Below, piece by piece: positions 8,937 to 17,627 of a stretch of 20,259 bases of DNA. Every line of letters starts with the position of its first letter. The first letter of the stretch is position 1. The notes under the pieces are model-generated. The model was not told the origin of the DNA and did not search any database. It saw nothing but the letters and a program-made list of their open reading frames with translations. Position numbers and translations under genes: made by a program. Source of the DNA: JALORV01 sp963769745 (GTDB taxonomy: Bacteria > Pseudomonadota > Gammaproteobacteria > Burkholderiales > Burkholderiaceae_F); NCBI GenBank assembly GCA_963769745.1, contig CAVYNB010000027.1, forward strand, positions 1 to 20,259. Direction: 5' to 3'.

Positions 8937-10121
8937 ATGACTGCCCGCCTCGACACCTACTTTGCCGTCTGCCCGCGCGGTCTGGAAGCGGCGCTGGGCG
9001 ATGAACTCGAAGCCCTGGGTGCCCGTTCCGTCCGCCAGGACAGCGGCGGCGTCACATTTTCCGGAACGCGCGAGACCGGTTATGCGGCCAACCTGCACTC
9101 GCGCATCGCCAGCCGCATCCTGTGGCAGGTCGGCCGTCGCGGCTATACCAACGAGCAGCACCTGTACGACGCCACGCAGGAAGTGCGCTGGCAGGACCTG
9201 ATGTCCGCGCAGCAGACCCTGCGCGTCGACGTCAACGCGTCACGCTCGCCGCTCGCCAGCCTGGAATTCGCGATGCTGCGGATCAAGGACGGCATCGTCG
9301 ATCGGCTGCGTGACCTGACCGGCGAGCGTCCGTCGATCGATCGCACCAGCCCCGACGTGCGCGTGTTCGCCTACCTCGATCAGCGCACCGTCACGCTCTA
9401 CATCGACCTGTCGGGCGAACCACTCTTCAAGCGGGGCTGGCGCGCCGACAAGGGCGAAGCGCCGCTGAAGGAAAATCTCGCCGCCGGACTGCTCGCCTTG
9501 TCCGGCTGGACACCCGAAGTGCCGCTGCTGGACCCGTTCTGCGGCAGCGGCACGATCGTCATCGAGGCCGCCACCATCGCCGCCCGGCGCGCGCCGGGCC
9601 TGGCCCGGTCGTTCGCGTTCGAGCGGCTCGGCAACTTCGACCGCGCTGCCTGGCGCCGGCTGCGCGAACGTGCCCAGGCTGCGGTAGACGACGCGGTGCC
9701 GGCCGTGATCGTGGGCTCGGACATCTCGACCCGCGTGGTCGAGCAGGCGCGGACGAACGCGGGACTCGCCGGTCTCGACGCCCTCCTCGCCGACGGCCGC
9801 CTGCGACTGGAGGCCGGCGATGCCCGCCAGGCCGAGCCCCCGGCCGAGCACGGGATGATCATTTCCAACCCGCCCTACGGCGAACAAAGCGCCCCGCGCT
9901 CTGCCACCGTGCCGAAAATGATGGGCGAGATCGGCGATCGCCTGAAGGCCGCCTTCCCCGGCTGGCACGCCTGGTTCCTGACCTCCGACCGCCAGCTGCC
10001 ACGCCAGATGCGCCTGGCCGAAACGCGCAAACCGGTGCTCTACAACGGGGCGCTGGAGTGCCGGTTCTTCCGGTTCGAGGTGGTGGGAGGCCGGTATCGG
10101 CCGCGCGGCGCGGATCACTGA
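8937..10121 (+). CDS. THUMP-domain class I SAM-dependent rRNA guanine methyltransferase (RlmL N-half type)
   Basis: Protein of 394 residues in the COG0116 group, related to the N-terminal half of E. coli RlmL that makes m2G2445 in 23S rRNA. The N-terminal ferredoxin-like and THUMP region (YFAVCPRGLEAALGDELEALGA, then LEFAMLRIKDGIVDRLRD) should bind RNA. The Rossmann methyltransferase domain has the SAM motif DPFCGSGTIVIEAA (Asp at residue 199) and the catalytic NPPYGE (Asn 311 to Glu 316). It lacks the second methyltransferase half (RlmK) of the fused enterobacterial protein, as is usual outside gammaproteobacteria. The ATG at 8937 matches the family start; an open frame extends upstream into the isomerase gene but is a shadow. 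Exact target base is inference. Confidence 0.88.
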   Translation: MTARLDTYFAVCPRGLEAALGDELEALGARSVRQDSGGVTFSGTRETGYAANLHSRIASRILWQVGRRGYTNEQHLYDATQEVRWQDLMSAQQTLRVDVNASRSPLASLEFAMLRIKDGIVDRLRDLTGERPSIDRTSPDVRVFAYLDQRTVTLYIDLSGEPLFKRGWRADKGEAPLKENLAAGLLALSGWTPEVPLLDPFCGSGTIVIEAATIAARRAPGLARSFAFERLGNFDRAAWRRLRERAQAAVDDAVPAVIVGSDISTRVVEQARTNAGLAGLDALLADGRLRLEAGDARQAEPPAEHGMIISNPPYGEQSAPRSATVPKMMGEIGDRLKAAFPGWHAWFLTSDRQLPRQMRLAETRKPVLYNGALECRFFRFEVVGGRYRPRGADH

Positions 10122-10278
10122 ATCCCAAAAAGACGCCCGAGGCGGCTCCTGACCGGATAACCATCGCCTCCTTGTGTGAATCTGCGGCAAGTGCAATGCT
10201 GCACACACTGCACGCCGCCTGTAGAAAGTCCGCCTTGAGGTGACGAGCGCCCGACCGCAAGATCGTCGCGATTGATCT

Positions 10279-10287
10279 GGGGAGGGA
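10279..10287 (+). promoter_or_regulatory. Ribosome binding site deciding the cyclase start
   Basis: GGGGAGGGA lies just ahead of a TTG at 10290. It contains a GGAGG core with four bases of spacing. It is the best Shine-Dalgarno match near the gene and favours TTG 10290 over TTG 10272, which lies upstream of the site, and over ATG 10305, which is too far from it. Confidence 0.5.
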
Positions 10288-10289
10288 AC

Positions 10290-12168
10290 TTGACGCAGGC
10301 CGCCATGCTGCTGGAGTTGGACGGTGCCCATCCAACGGGACGGGCGCCGGAGGTTGGCCTCGCCAAGCGAGGGGAACCCGTGATCACGGAAGCCTTGCCG
10401 TCAGTCGTCGAACTTGCCCGGGTCGTGCGGACCGTGCTGGTCGTCGATGTCGTCGAGTCCGTGCGCCTGATGCAGGAAGACGAGGCCGGCACCGTCCAGA
10501 GGTGGCGCAGCTTCGTTGACCACGTAGTGCATCAGTTGCTGCCCGGCCAGGACGGCCGCCTGGTCAAGAGCCTGGGCGACGGTCTGATGCTGGAATTTCC
10601 CCGCGTGGCCACCGCGGTTGGAATGGCCTTTGCGATGCAGGAGGCCATCGGGCTGGCGAACACCGACGCGGCGCCTGAGCGGCGACTGCACCTTCGAATC
10701 GGCATCCACGTCAGCCCCTTGGTGACTGACGAGCACGATATTTACGGGCACGGCGTCAATCTGGCGGCACGCCTGACCACGCTCGCCGGTCCGGACGAGA
10801 TCGTCGTCTCAGCCGACGTACGCGACCAGCTCACGCCCGCGCTCGATGCCGACATCGAGGACCTGGGCGAGTGCTACGTCAAGCACGTTCAGCAGCCGGT
10901 CCGCGCGTTCCGGGTCGGTGCGCCCGGCGAACAGCCGGTGATCGAGCGCGGCAATATGGCCGAGGACCTGCGAGCGACGATCGCCGTGATTCCGTTTCGG
11001 CCACGCACGCTGCAGCCCACCGACGACGTGCTCGGACAGCTCCTCGCCGACGAAGTGATTTCGGCCCTGTCGCACTCGCCGGAGGTCAACGTCGTGTCGC
11101 GCCTGTCGACCACCGCGTTCCAGGGACGCGAGGTCAAGCTCGACGACGTCAGCACCTATCTGCGCGCCGACTACGTCGTCTCCGGCTCGTATCACGTGGA
11201 TGGCGACCGCGTGACACTGAAGGCCGAGCTGGCCGAAACGCGAACGATGCAGGTCGTGTGGACGCAGACCCTCAAGGGCAGCGTCCAGGGCATCGTGTCC
11301 GGCGACGATCCGCTTGCAGGTCACCTGTGTCAACGAAGCCTGCGCGGCGATGATGGTGCGTGAACTGCAGCGCTCGCAGGGCAAGGCGCCGCAGAGCCTG
11401 CAGAACCACACGCTGCTCCTGAGCAGCATCACGCTGATGCACCGCATCTCGCCGCTCGCGTTCCAGCGCGCGCAGCAGATGCTGCAGGTGCTGATCGAGC
11501 GCACGCCGCGCCTGGCGTCGCCGTACGCGTGGCTCGCCAAGTGGCACGTGCTGCGCGTGACGCAGGGCTGGTCCGCCGACACGCAGGCCGACGGCAAGGC
11601 CGCGCTCGACAACACCAAGCGCGCGCTCGACCGCGACGCAACGTCGTCGCTGGCGATGACGGTCGAGGGCCAGGTCAATACCTACATCCTGAAACGGCTC
11701 GACGTTGCCGAGCAGCTTTACGCACAGGCGCTGCAGTCGAATCCCAATGACTCACTGGCGTGGCTGCTGAAAGGCACGCTGCACGCCTTTCGCGATGAGG
11801 GCAAGGAAGCGGTGCGGCATACGCGGCAGGCGCTGAAGCTGTCACCGCTTGATCCGCTGAAGTACTACTTCGATTCGCTGGCGGCCACTGCCGCGTTGTC
11901 CGCGCGTGATTACGCTCGCGCACTACAACTGACGGAACGTTCACTTCGTTTGAACAGCACGCACGCTTCGACCCTTCGCGTAATGATCACCGCGTTGTGC
12001 CGACTGGGCCGCATGGACGAGGCACGCCGGCAGGCTCAACAACTACTCAAACTCGAACCGGGTTACAGCGTGGCGCTTCTTATGGAGCGGTCGCCGGGTG
12101 CCCCCTACAAGATTGGTCACGACGTTGCGACGGCGCTCGCGGATGCAGGCGTTCCACTGCGTGCCTGA
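10290..12168 (+). CDS. Class III adenylate/guanylate cyclase with TolB-like and TPR regions (one frame change)
   Basis: Cytoplasmic nucleotide cyclase of about 625 residues once one frame change is bridged. The N-terminal class III catalytic domain has the two metal Asp positions, VVDVVES (Asp 53) and KSLGDGLMLEF (Asp 97), then GIHVSPLV...YGHGVNLAARL. A middle region (RATIAVIPFRP...LLADEVISALS...YVVSGSYHVDGDRVTLKAEL) resembles the TolB N-terminal/FlgO-like domain found in this cyclase group. The C-terminal part is helical repeats of TPR type (LDVAEQLYAQALQSNPNDSLAWLLKGTLHAF, then ARALQLTERSLRLNSTH). No membrane segment or signal peptide is seen. The frame changes between about 11300 and 11320, just after GIVSGDDPLA, and resumes at VNEACAAMMVRELQRSQG with no stop between. 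Whether it makes cAMP or cGMP cannot be told. Its stop lies 29 bases before the Gly-Met-Glu ORF, so it may share a transcript with the cassette downstream. Confidence 0.85.
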
Positions 12169-12183
12169 TGACAAGCCGATGAA

Positions 12184-12192
12184 CGGAGAGGA
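12184..12192 (+). promoter_or_regulatory. Ribosome binding site of the Gly-Met-Glu ORF
   Basis: GGAGAGGA ends five bases before the ATG at 12198. This is one of the clearest Shine-Dalgarno sequences in the window and is the main reason to believe that the repeat frame is translated from 12198. A competing ATG at 12179, in the frame of the downstream PAP2 gene, has no such site. Confidence 0.5.
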
Positions 12193-12197
12193 AGCTG

Positions 12198-12329
12198 ATG
12201 AGCTGGCTCGAGGGCATGGAAGGCATGGAGGGGATGGAGGGGATGGAGGGCATGGAGGGGATGGAGGGCATGGAAGGTGGATGGCTCGACGGCATGGAAT
12301 GTTTCAGCGCTTCCCTTCAGGCTCCTTGA
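12198..12329 (+). CDS. Short Gly-Met-Glu repeat peptide
   Basis: A 43-codon frame with a good ribosome site. The peptide opens MSWLE, continues as seven uninterrupted Gly-Met-Glu triplets, then GGWLDGME, and ends CFSASLQAP before TGA. The block Trp-Leu-(Glu/Asp)-Gly-Met-Glu occurs at both ends of the array. It has no signal peptide, is strongly acidic and very rich in Met, and has a single Cys. I do not recognise the family. It overlaps the probable start of the PAP2 gene in another frame. Since that gene suffers several indels, a single missing base between 12276 and 12327 would fuse this peptide to the PAP2 enzyme as an N-terminal extension. I cannot decide between free peptide and extension. 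The opposite strand is also open here (Met-Pro-Ser-Ile-Pro-Ser repeats), which is a by-product of the repeat. Confidence 0.5.
   Translation: MSWLEGMEGMEGMEGMEGMEGMEGMEGGWLDGMECFSASLQAP
12213..12275 (+). repeat. Seven tandem 9-bp units encoding Gly-Met-Glu
   Basis: Seven head-to-tail copies of GG(C/G)ATGGA(A/G). They differ only at the third positions of the Gly and Glu codons, so every copy stays Gly-Met-Glu. The array is flanked by two near-identical 18-base blocks, TGGCTCGA(G/C)GGCATGGAA at 12204-12221 and 12282-12299, which differ at one base. Synonymous-only variation suggests selection on the peptide, though seven units is a small sample. Confidence 0.9.
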
Positions 12330-13457
12330 TCACTCACCGCGACGGCATCGTCGGCTCCTGGGCAATTGGCGCCGCCGCATCTGCGTGGACGCTCCCCGCG
12401 CGTAACGTCGGAGGCCCCAACGTCGCCCAACACTTGAATCTCTGGGATGCGCGAATACGGCGCTTCGTATTCGAATCGGAGCTGTTGTCGCGCCTGTGCT
12501 TTGGCGTTGACCCGCCGCCGGCACCTGGTGGTGTGCAGTGGGCGACGCTATGGTCCCTGGAAGTGACTCAGGCCGCGACTGGATCGACCGCGCCGAAATG
12601 GACAACGCCGGCGGCAATCAACGTTGCGGCCGGCGCGTCAATACCAGCAGGGAATTGGACCCCGTTGGTGCGCATGCGTGCTCCCGGCAGACGTTGTGCT
12701 TAAGGATCAGCTCGAGCTGGTCAATGGCTATGCGGATCTACGTGGTGATCGAGCACGCGAAATCTTGGCGCAGGTGACTCCCCAGTATGCGTTCTGGGGC
12801 TCCGTCGTCCCGCTCTATCCGGCGCGACACGGAAGACGCTCGAGCTGGTTGGCTTGGTGCTGCGCCTAGCGAAGTATGCGGAAATGAGCTTCAAGAATGC
12901 ATTCGCCGTGTTACGGCCTCATGAGCTCTCGCCACAGATACAGCCGATGATCCAGACGCCGGCTCATGGGTCGTTCCCGAGCGGCCACAGCACTGAGGCC
13001 TTCGCGGTCGCCCGCGTGCTGTACGAGTTGGTGACTGAAACTTCGGCTGCCACTGCAGCCGAGAAGCAGCAGTTACGCGAACAGCTCTTTCGCCAGGCGG
13101 CGCGGATTGCGATCAACCGCACGGTCGCCGGGAGTGCACTACCCGATCGACAGCATGGCCGGACAGCTACTTGGGCTCGGTGTGGCTGACTACATCCTGG
13201 CCAGCATTGGGGCGGCGGTCGCGGTCGCCGCAGGCCCAATTGACGCGTGGGAGTTGGATGCTTCTTCGCAAGCCGAAGTCCCGAATGGAACCGATTTCAC
13301 GGGAAGCGAGCTCCTAGACTTTGTTACGGCCTCGCGTAAACCTCCGACAACATATGCCTTGAAAGTCGATCTCGGCTTGGGCGCTGTAACTGTTCCCGTC
13401 GCGCCTTCTCCGAATCTCAAATGGCTTTGGGACGCAGCCCGCAAGGAGTGGCAGTGA
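12281..13457 (+). CDS. PAP2-superfamily / vanadium haloperoxidase-like enzyme (three frame changes)
   Basis: Stitched product of about 390 residues with the complete active-site signature shared by vanadium haloperoxidases and PAP2 acid phosphatases. The parts are K-x6-RP (bases 12893-12919, KNAFAVLRP), PSGH (12977-12988, in HGSFPSGHSTEAFAVA) and R-x5-H-x3-D (13118-13151, RTVAGVHYPID), with Asn in place of the usual Ser before the Arg. The N-terminal part (GSLITHRDGIVGSWAIGAAASAWTLPARN) contains no clear signal peptide. Frame changes occur near 12687 (before ADVVLKDQLELVNGYADLRG), near 12830 (before RKTLELVGLVLRLAKYAEM) and at 13133 (an extra A splitting VAGVHYP). No stop interrupts the stitched frame. 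The start is uncertain: ATG 12281, ATG 12299, or a fusion with the Gly-Met-Glu frame. The S8 protease ATG follows its TGA after one base. Haloperoxidase versus phosphatase activity cannot be decided from sequence. Confidence 0.75.
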
Positions 13458-13458
13458 A

Positions 13459-15875
13459 ATGCACGAACCGCCTCCGACCTCAAGTACCCGCAATTTTCCG
13501 TCCGGCCCAGCACAAGCCTATCTTGAGTGGGCGTTAGAGACGAATTTCAGCTATCTCCGCGACGGAGATTGGATCCCCCTGCTAATTGAGTTCGATCCGA
13601 AGGAAGCGCGGGCGCGGAGTGGCAACGAGAAGCTGACTGCCCTGGAGGCGTTCGCCACGCGGCGCTGGTTGCACGACAATCCGCGCACACTGGACGATAA
13701 GTTCATCATCCCTGAGTTGTTCGACAAGCCGCCGGAGCTGCTGCTGCGCGCTTCCGCTTTCGACTTCAACTTCTGTGTCGGGCTGATTCGACGAGACCCC
13801 GAGGTTGTGCGTCAACTGATCGCCGCCGTTGGCTGGAACCGGACCCTTGTGCGCCTTGAACTAGGGCCGCCGGTCAATTTCGCTGCCAAGGCCCCGCCGA
13901 AACCGCCGCCGGGACCGACTTCGCTCCCGATGCGGCCACCGTTACCGCGCGCCCGGGATCGCAATGCCGGATTCCTCGGCCGCGCCGGTGCCACGATCGG
14001 TCGGGCAATCGACTGGATCAAATCGAAACTCTTTGGTGCGGCCCGATTGGACCTTCCGAGAAAGGGAGCGCCAGCGCCTTCGGCGCCTAAACCGCCTCCG
14101 GTTCCGCCGCCTGCTACACCGCCCCCTTCAGCGAGCCCGCCGGGAGTTCCGGGGCCGCCAGCGTCGGGCTCTCCGCCCGCGCCTCCGATACCCGGTTCTT
14201 CTATCGGCATAGTCGCAGGTGGAGGTTCTGCATTGACGATCGACCGGGTCGTCATCGCCGTCATCGATCAGGGCATCGCGTTCGCGAATTCGCGCTTCTT
14301 CGACGGCGGAGCGCCCCGCATCGAATACCTGTGGCAGCAGAATCTGCTCAGCACGGCGCCGAGTGGCCGCCTCGTAATGCCGTTCACGCCGGGATTCGAA
14401 CTGGATAAGGTGGCGATCCAGAACGCCGTCACGCGCAGCGACGCGATCGGTGCCGGGGAAGACTGGCTGTACCGCAACAATGGCGGACTGAGCTTCAGCA
14501 AAGATGGCTACAAGCCGCTTGCACGCCGACGTAACGCACGGTACGCACGTGCTCGATTTGGCGGCCGGTACGTCAGCCGACCGCGACAAACACCCGATCA
14601 TCGCGGTCGACATGCCGGAAGATGCCGTCGGCGACCCGGCCGGATCGACGCTCTCCGTGCAAGCGGCATGGGGACTCATTTACATTCTCGACCGCGCTGA
14701 ACAACTGCGGCGGCTGCGAACGAGAAGACACTGCCGGTCGTCGCCAACCTCAGCTACGGGCCACATGAGGGACCGCATGACGGCACTGCGCTGCTCGAAA
14801 CGCTTCATGGACCGCATCTGGCAACTTGCCGACGGTTCGGACACACCTCTGGAAATCGTGCTGGCAGCGGGAAACTTCCGGCAGACACGGATGCACGCAG
14901 AGCTTGATCTGCAGGCGCGGAGACGAAAGAGCCTCCGGTGGCGGTTGCAGCCGGGCAGTCTGTCGCCCAGCCTGATGGAGATCTGGCTGCCGCCGGGAGG
15001 CGGCCAGCAACGTAACGGTGACGCTCACGCCGCCCTACGCGACCGCCGCGCTTCCGCCGATCAGCGTGTCACCGGGGAATCCGGGTCCAATCGCCTTCCG
15101 GGGGGAGGTGCACTTTATCGAGCGCGGTACGTTGCAGCTGCGACGTCCCGGCGGCTGGGACTCGATCGTGCTCAGCATCGCGCGTACCGCGCCTGATCCG
15201 GCCGGCGTCTGGGGCAGCGCAGTGGCGCCATCCGGCGTGTGGAGCGTGACGTTGAGTCTCCACAGCCGCGGTGCATGGAGTCAAAGGCGTGGATCAAGCG
15301 ATCCGACACGCTGTCGGGCCGCCGCGCAAAGGGTCGTCAATCCTACTTCGATGATCGCCGACAGTATTCCCGCTTCGAGCCAACGGGCCGCCCGCTACGA
15401 CTTCGACCCGCCGACCTCGACCAGCTACGTGCAGACGGATCCAGACCTTGAGCGGAATCGCCACCGGCGACAAGACACGCGTCATCTCGGGGTATCGGGA
15501 CTCGGATTTCTATCCCCAGCGCGCTACTCGTCGCACGGGTCTCGCATCGTCAGCGGCACGCCAGTCGGGCCCTGACTGGATCGAATGTCTCCGAGGAGTC
15601 CGATCGTGCTGCGCGGCGTACTCGCCGCGGGCACGCGGTCGGGATCGGTCGTCCCGATGAACGGCACCAGCGTGGCGGCACCACAGGCGACGCGCTGGAC
15701 CGCCGAGGCGTGGCTGCGGACTGACCAAGGGCAGTCGCCCGCCGCCAGTGCGTCCGGGGCTCAAGGCCCCGAAGGTGCCGCCGCAGCGCCCATCCCACCT
15801 GCGGACCTCGCGTCCGTCGGTAATCGGCTCGCGCCGGTCACGCCGCGGTGGCCGAACGCGTCGCCGCCTGACTAG
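13459..15875 (+). CDS. Subtilisin-like S8 serine protease with Pro-rich linker (about ten frame changes)
   Basis: Stitched product of about 800 residues carrying the full subtilase triad: Asp in VVIAVIDQGIAF (codon 14266-14268), His in VTHGTHVLDLAAG (14537-14539), oxyanion Asn in IVLAAGN (14873-14875) and Ser in MNGTSVAAPQ (15669-15671). An N-terminal ~140-residue domain of unknown function (YLEWALETNFSYLRDGDWIPLLIEF at its start) is followed by Pro-rich linkers (about 13890-13950 and 14070-14200), then the catalytic domain. No signal peptide is visible. About 265 codons separate the oxyanion Asn from the Ser, far more than in subtilisin, so there is a large inserted domain. Frame changes lie near 14521, 14710, 14799, 15001, 15275, 15392, 15445, 15510, 15565 and 15590. 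The first kilobase is intact. It is translationally coupled to the PAP2 gene and ends against the gpx-like gene. If the changes are real, it is a pseudogene. Confidence 0.75.
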
Positions 15876-16361
15876 CTAGGCCGCCAGCGCCTTCTCGACA
15901 TCCTTCTCCAGATCCTCCGGCTTCGTCGTCGGCGCATAGCGCTCGACGACGCTGCCGTCCTTGCCGACGAGGAACTTGGTGAAGTTCCACTTGATGCCTT
16001 CGCTGCCGAGCAGGCCCTTCTTGGTGCTCGTCAGGTACTTGAAGAGCGGATGCGCGGCGTCGCCGTTGACGTCGATCTTGGCGAACATCGGAAACGTGAC
16101 GCCGTAGTTCATCTCACAGAACTCGGCAATCTCGCTTTCAGGGCCGGGTTCCTGCTGGCCGAACTGATTGCTCGGAAAGCCGAGCACGGCAAAGCCCTTG
16201 TCCTTGTACTTCTTGTACAACTCCTCCAGCCCCTTGTACTGCGGCGTGAAGCCGCATTTGCTGGCGGTGTTCACCACCAGCAGCACCTTGCCCTTGTAGT
16301 CGGCGAGCTTGCGCGGCTTGCCATCGATGGTCTTGGCGCTGAAGTCGTAGACAGTGGTCAT
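15876..16361 (-). CDS. Glutathione peroxidase family protein
   Basis: Thioredoxin-fold peroxidase of 161 residues, the normal length for bacterial Gpx/BtuE-type proteins, reducing hydrogen peroxide and organic hydroperoxides. The catalytic residues are in place: Cys36 in NTASKCGFTPQY, Gln70 in FPSNQFGQQEP, and Trp125-Asn126 in IKWNFTKFLV. The peroxidatic residue is Cys, not selenocysteine; such bacterial enzymes often use thioredoxin rather than glutathione. Start ATG 16361 (MTTVYDFSAKTIDGK) fits the family; the frame extends upstream to 16454 but those codons lie within the terminator hairpin. It has no signal peptide and so is cytoplasmic. Its TAG stop abuts the TAG stop of the convergent S8 protease with no spacer. 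Confidence 0.95.
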   Translation of the reverse strand: MTTVYDFSAKTIDGKPRKLADYKGKVLLVVNTASKCGFTPQYKGLEELYKKYKDKGFAVLGFPSNQFGQQEPGPESEIAEFCEMNYGVTFPMFAKIDVNGDAAHPLFKYLTSTKKGLLGSEGIKWNFTKFLVGKDGSVVERYAPTTKPEDLEKDVEKALAA

Positions 16362-16414
16362 GATCGGCCCCGGAGTGCGAAGAGCGAAAGTGTAGCGGCC
16401 GGGTTGGTGCCGCA

Positions 16415-16442
16415 ATGAAAACGGGGCGCAGTGCGCCCCGTT
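16415..16442 (-). terminator. Intrinsic terminator of the pilT-pilU unit
   Basis: A perfect 10-bp inverted repeat, AACGGGGCGC / GCGCCCCGTT with a 3-base loop (16420-16429 and 16433-16442), begins 21 bases past the pilU stop on the minus strand. On that strand the stem runs into TTTT and then CATT, as expected of a rho-independent terminator. On the plus strand only two Ts follow the stem, so it should work mainly for pilU. It also insulates the gpx-like gene from pilU transcription. Confidence 0.75.
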
Positions 16443-16463
16443 CCGACATTCCACTCGACAAGC

Positions 16464-17607
<1,144 letters not shown>

Positions 17608-17627
17608 CGTTGCTTGTTCCTTCTGCC

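Noticed and set aside
10190..10215. Small inverted repeat GTGCA/TGCAC between the methyltransferase and cyclase genes
   Set aside because: The stem is only five bases and no T-run follows, so neither a terminator nor an operator can be supported.
9240..10331. 363-codon minus-strand frame over the methyltransferase gene
   Set aside because: It has no family resemblance and lies antisense to a gene with clear SAM and NPPY motifs.
12213..12275. CRISPR-like array
   Set aside because: The 9-bp units are contiguous with no unique spacers and keep a coding triplet pattern; this is a tandem repeat, not a CRISPR.
12080..12295. Minus-strand frame with Met-Pro-Ser-Ile-Pro-Ser repeats
   Set aside because: It is the complement of the Gly-Met-Glu repeat; it runs antisense into the cyclase end and has no recognisable domain.
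12169..15875. Mobile element or prophage origin of the accessory cassette
   Set aside because: No transposase, integrase, terminal inverted repeats, target duplications or tRNA attachment site is visible around it.
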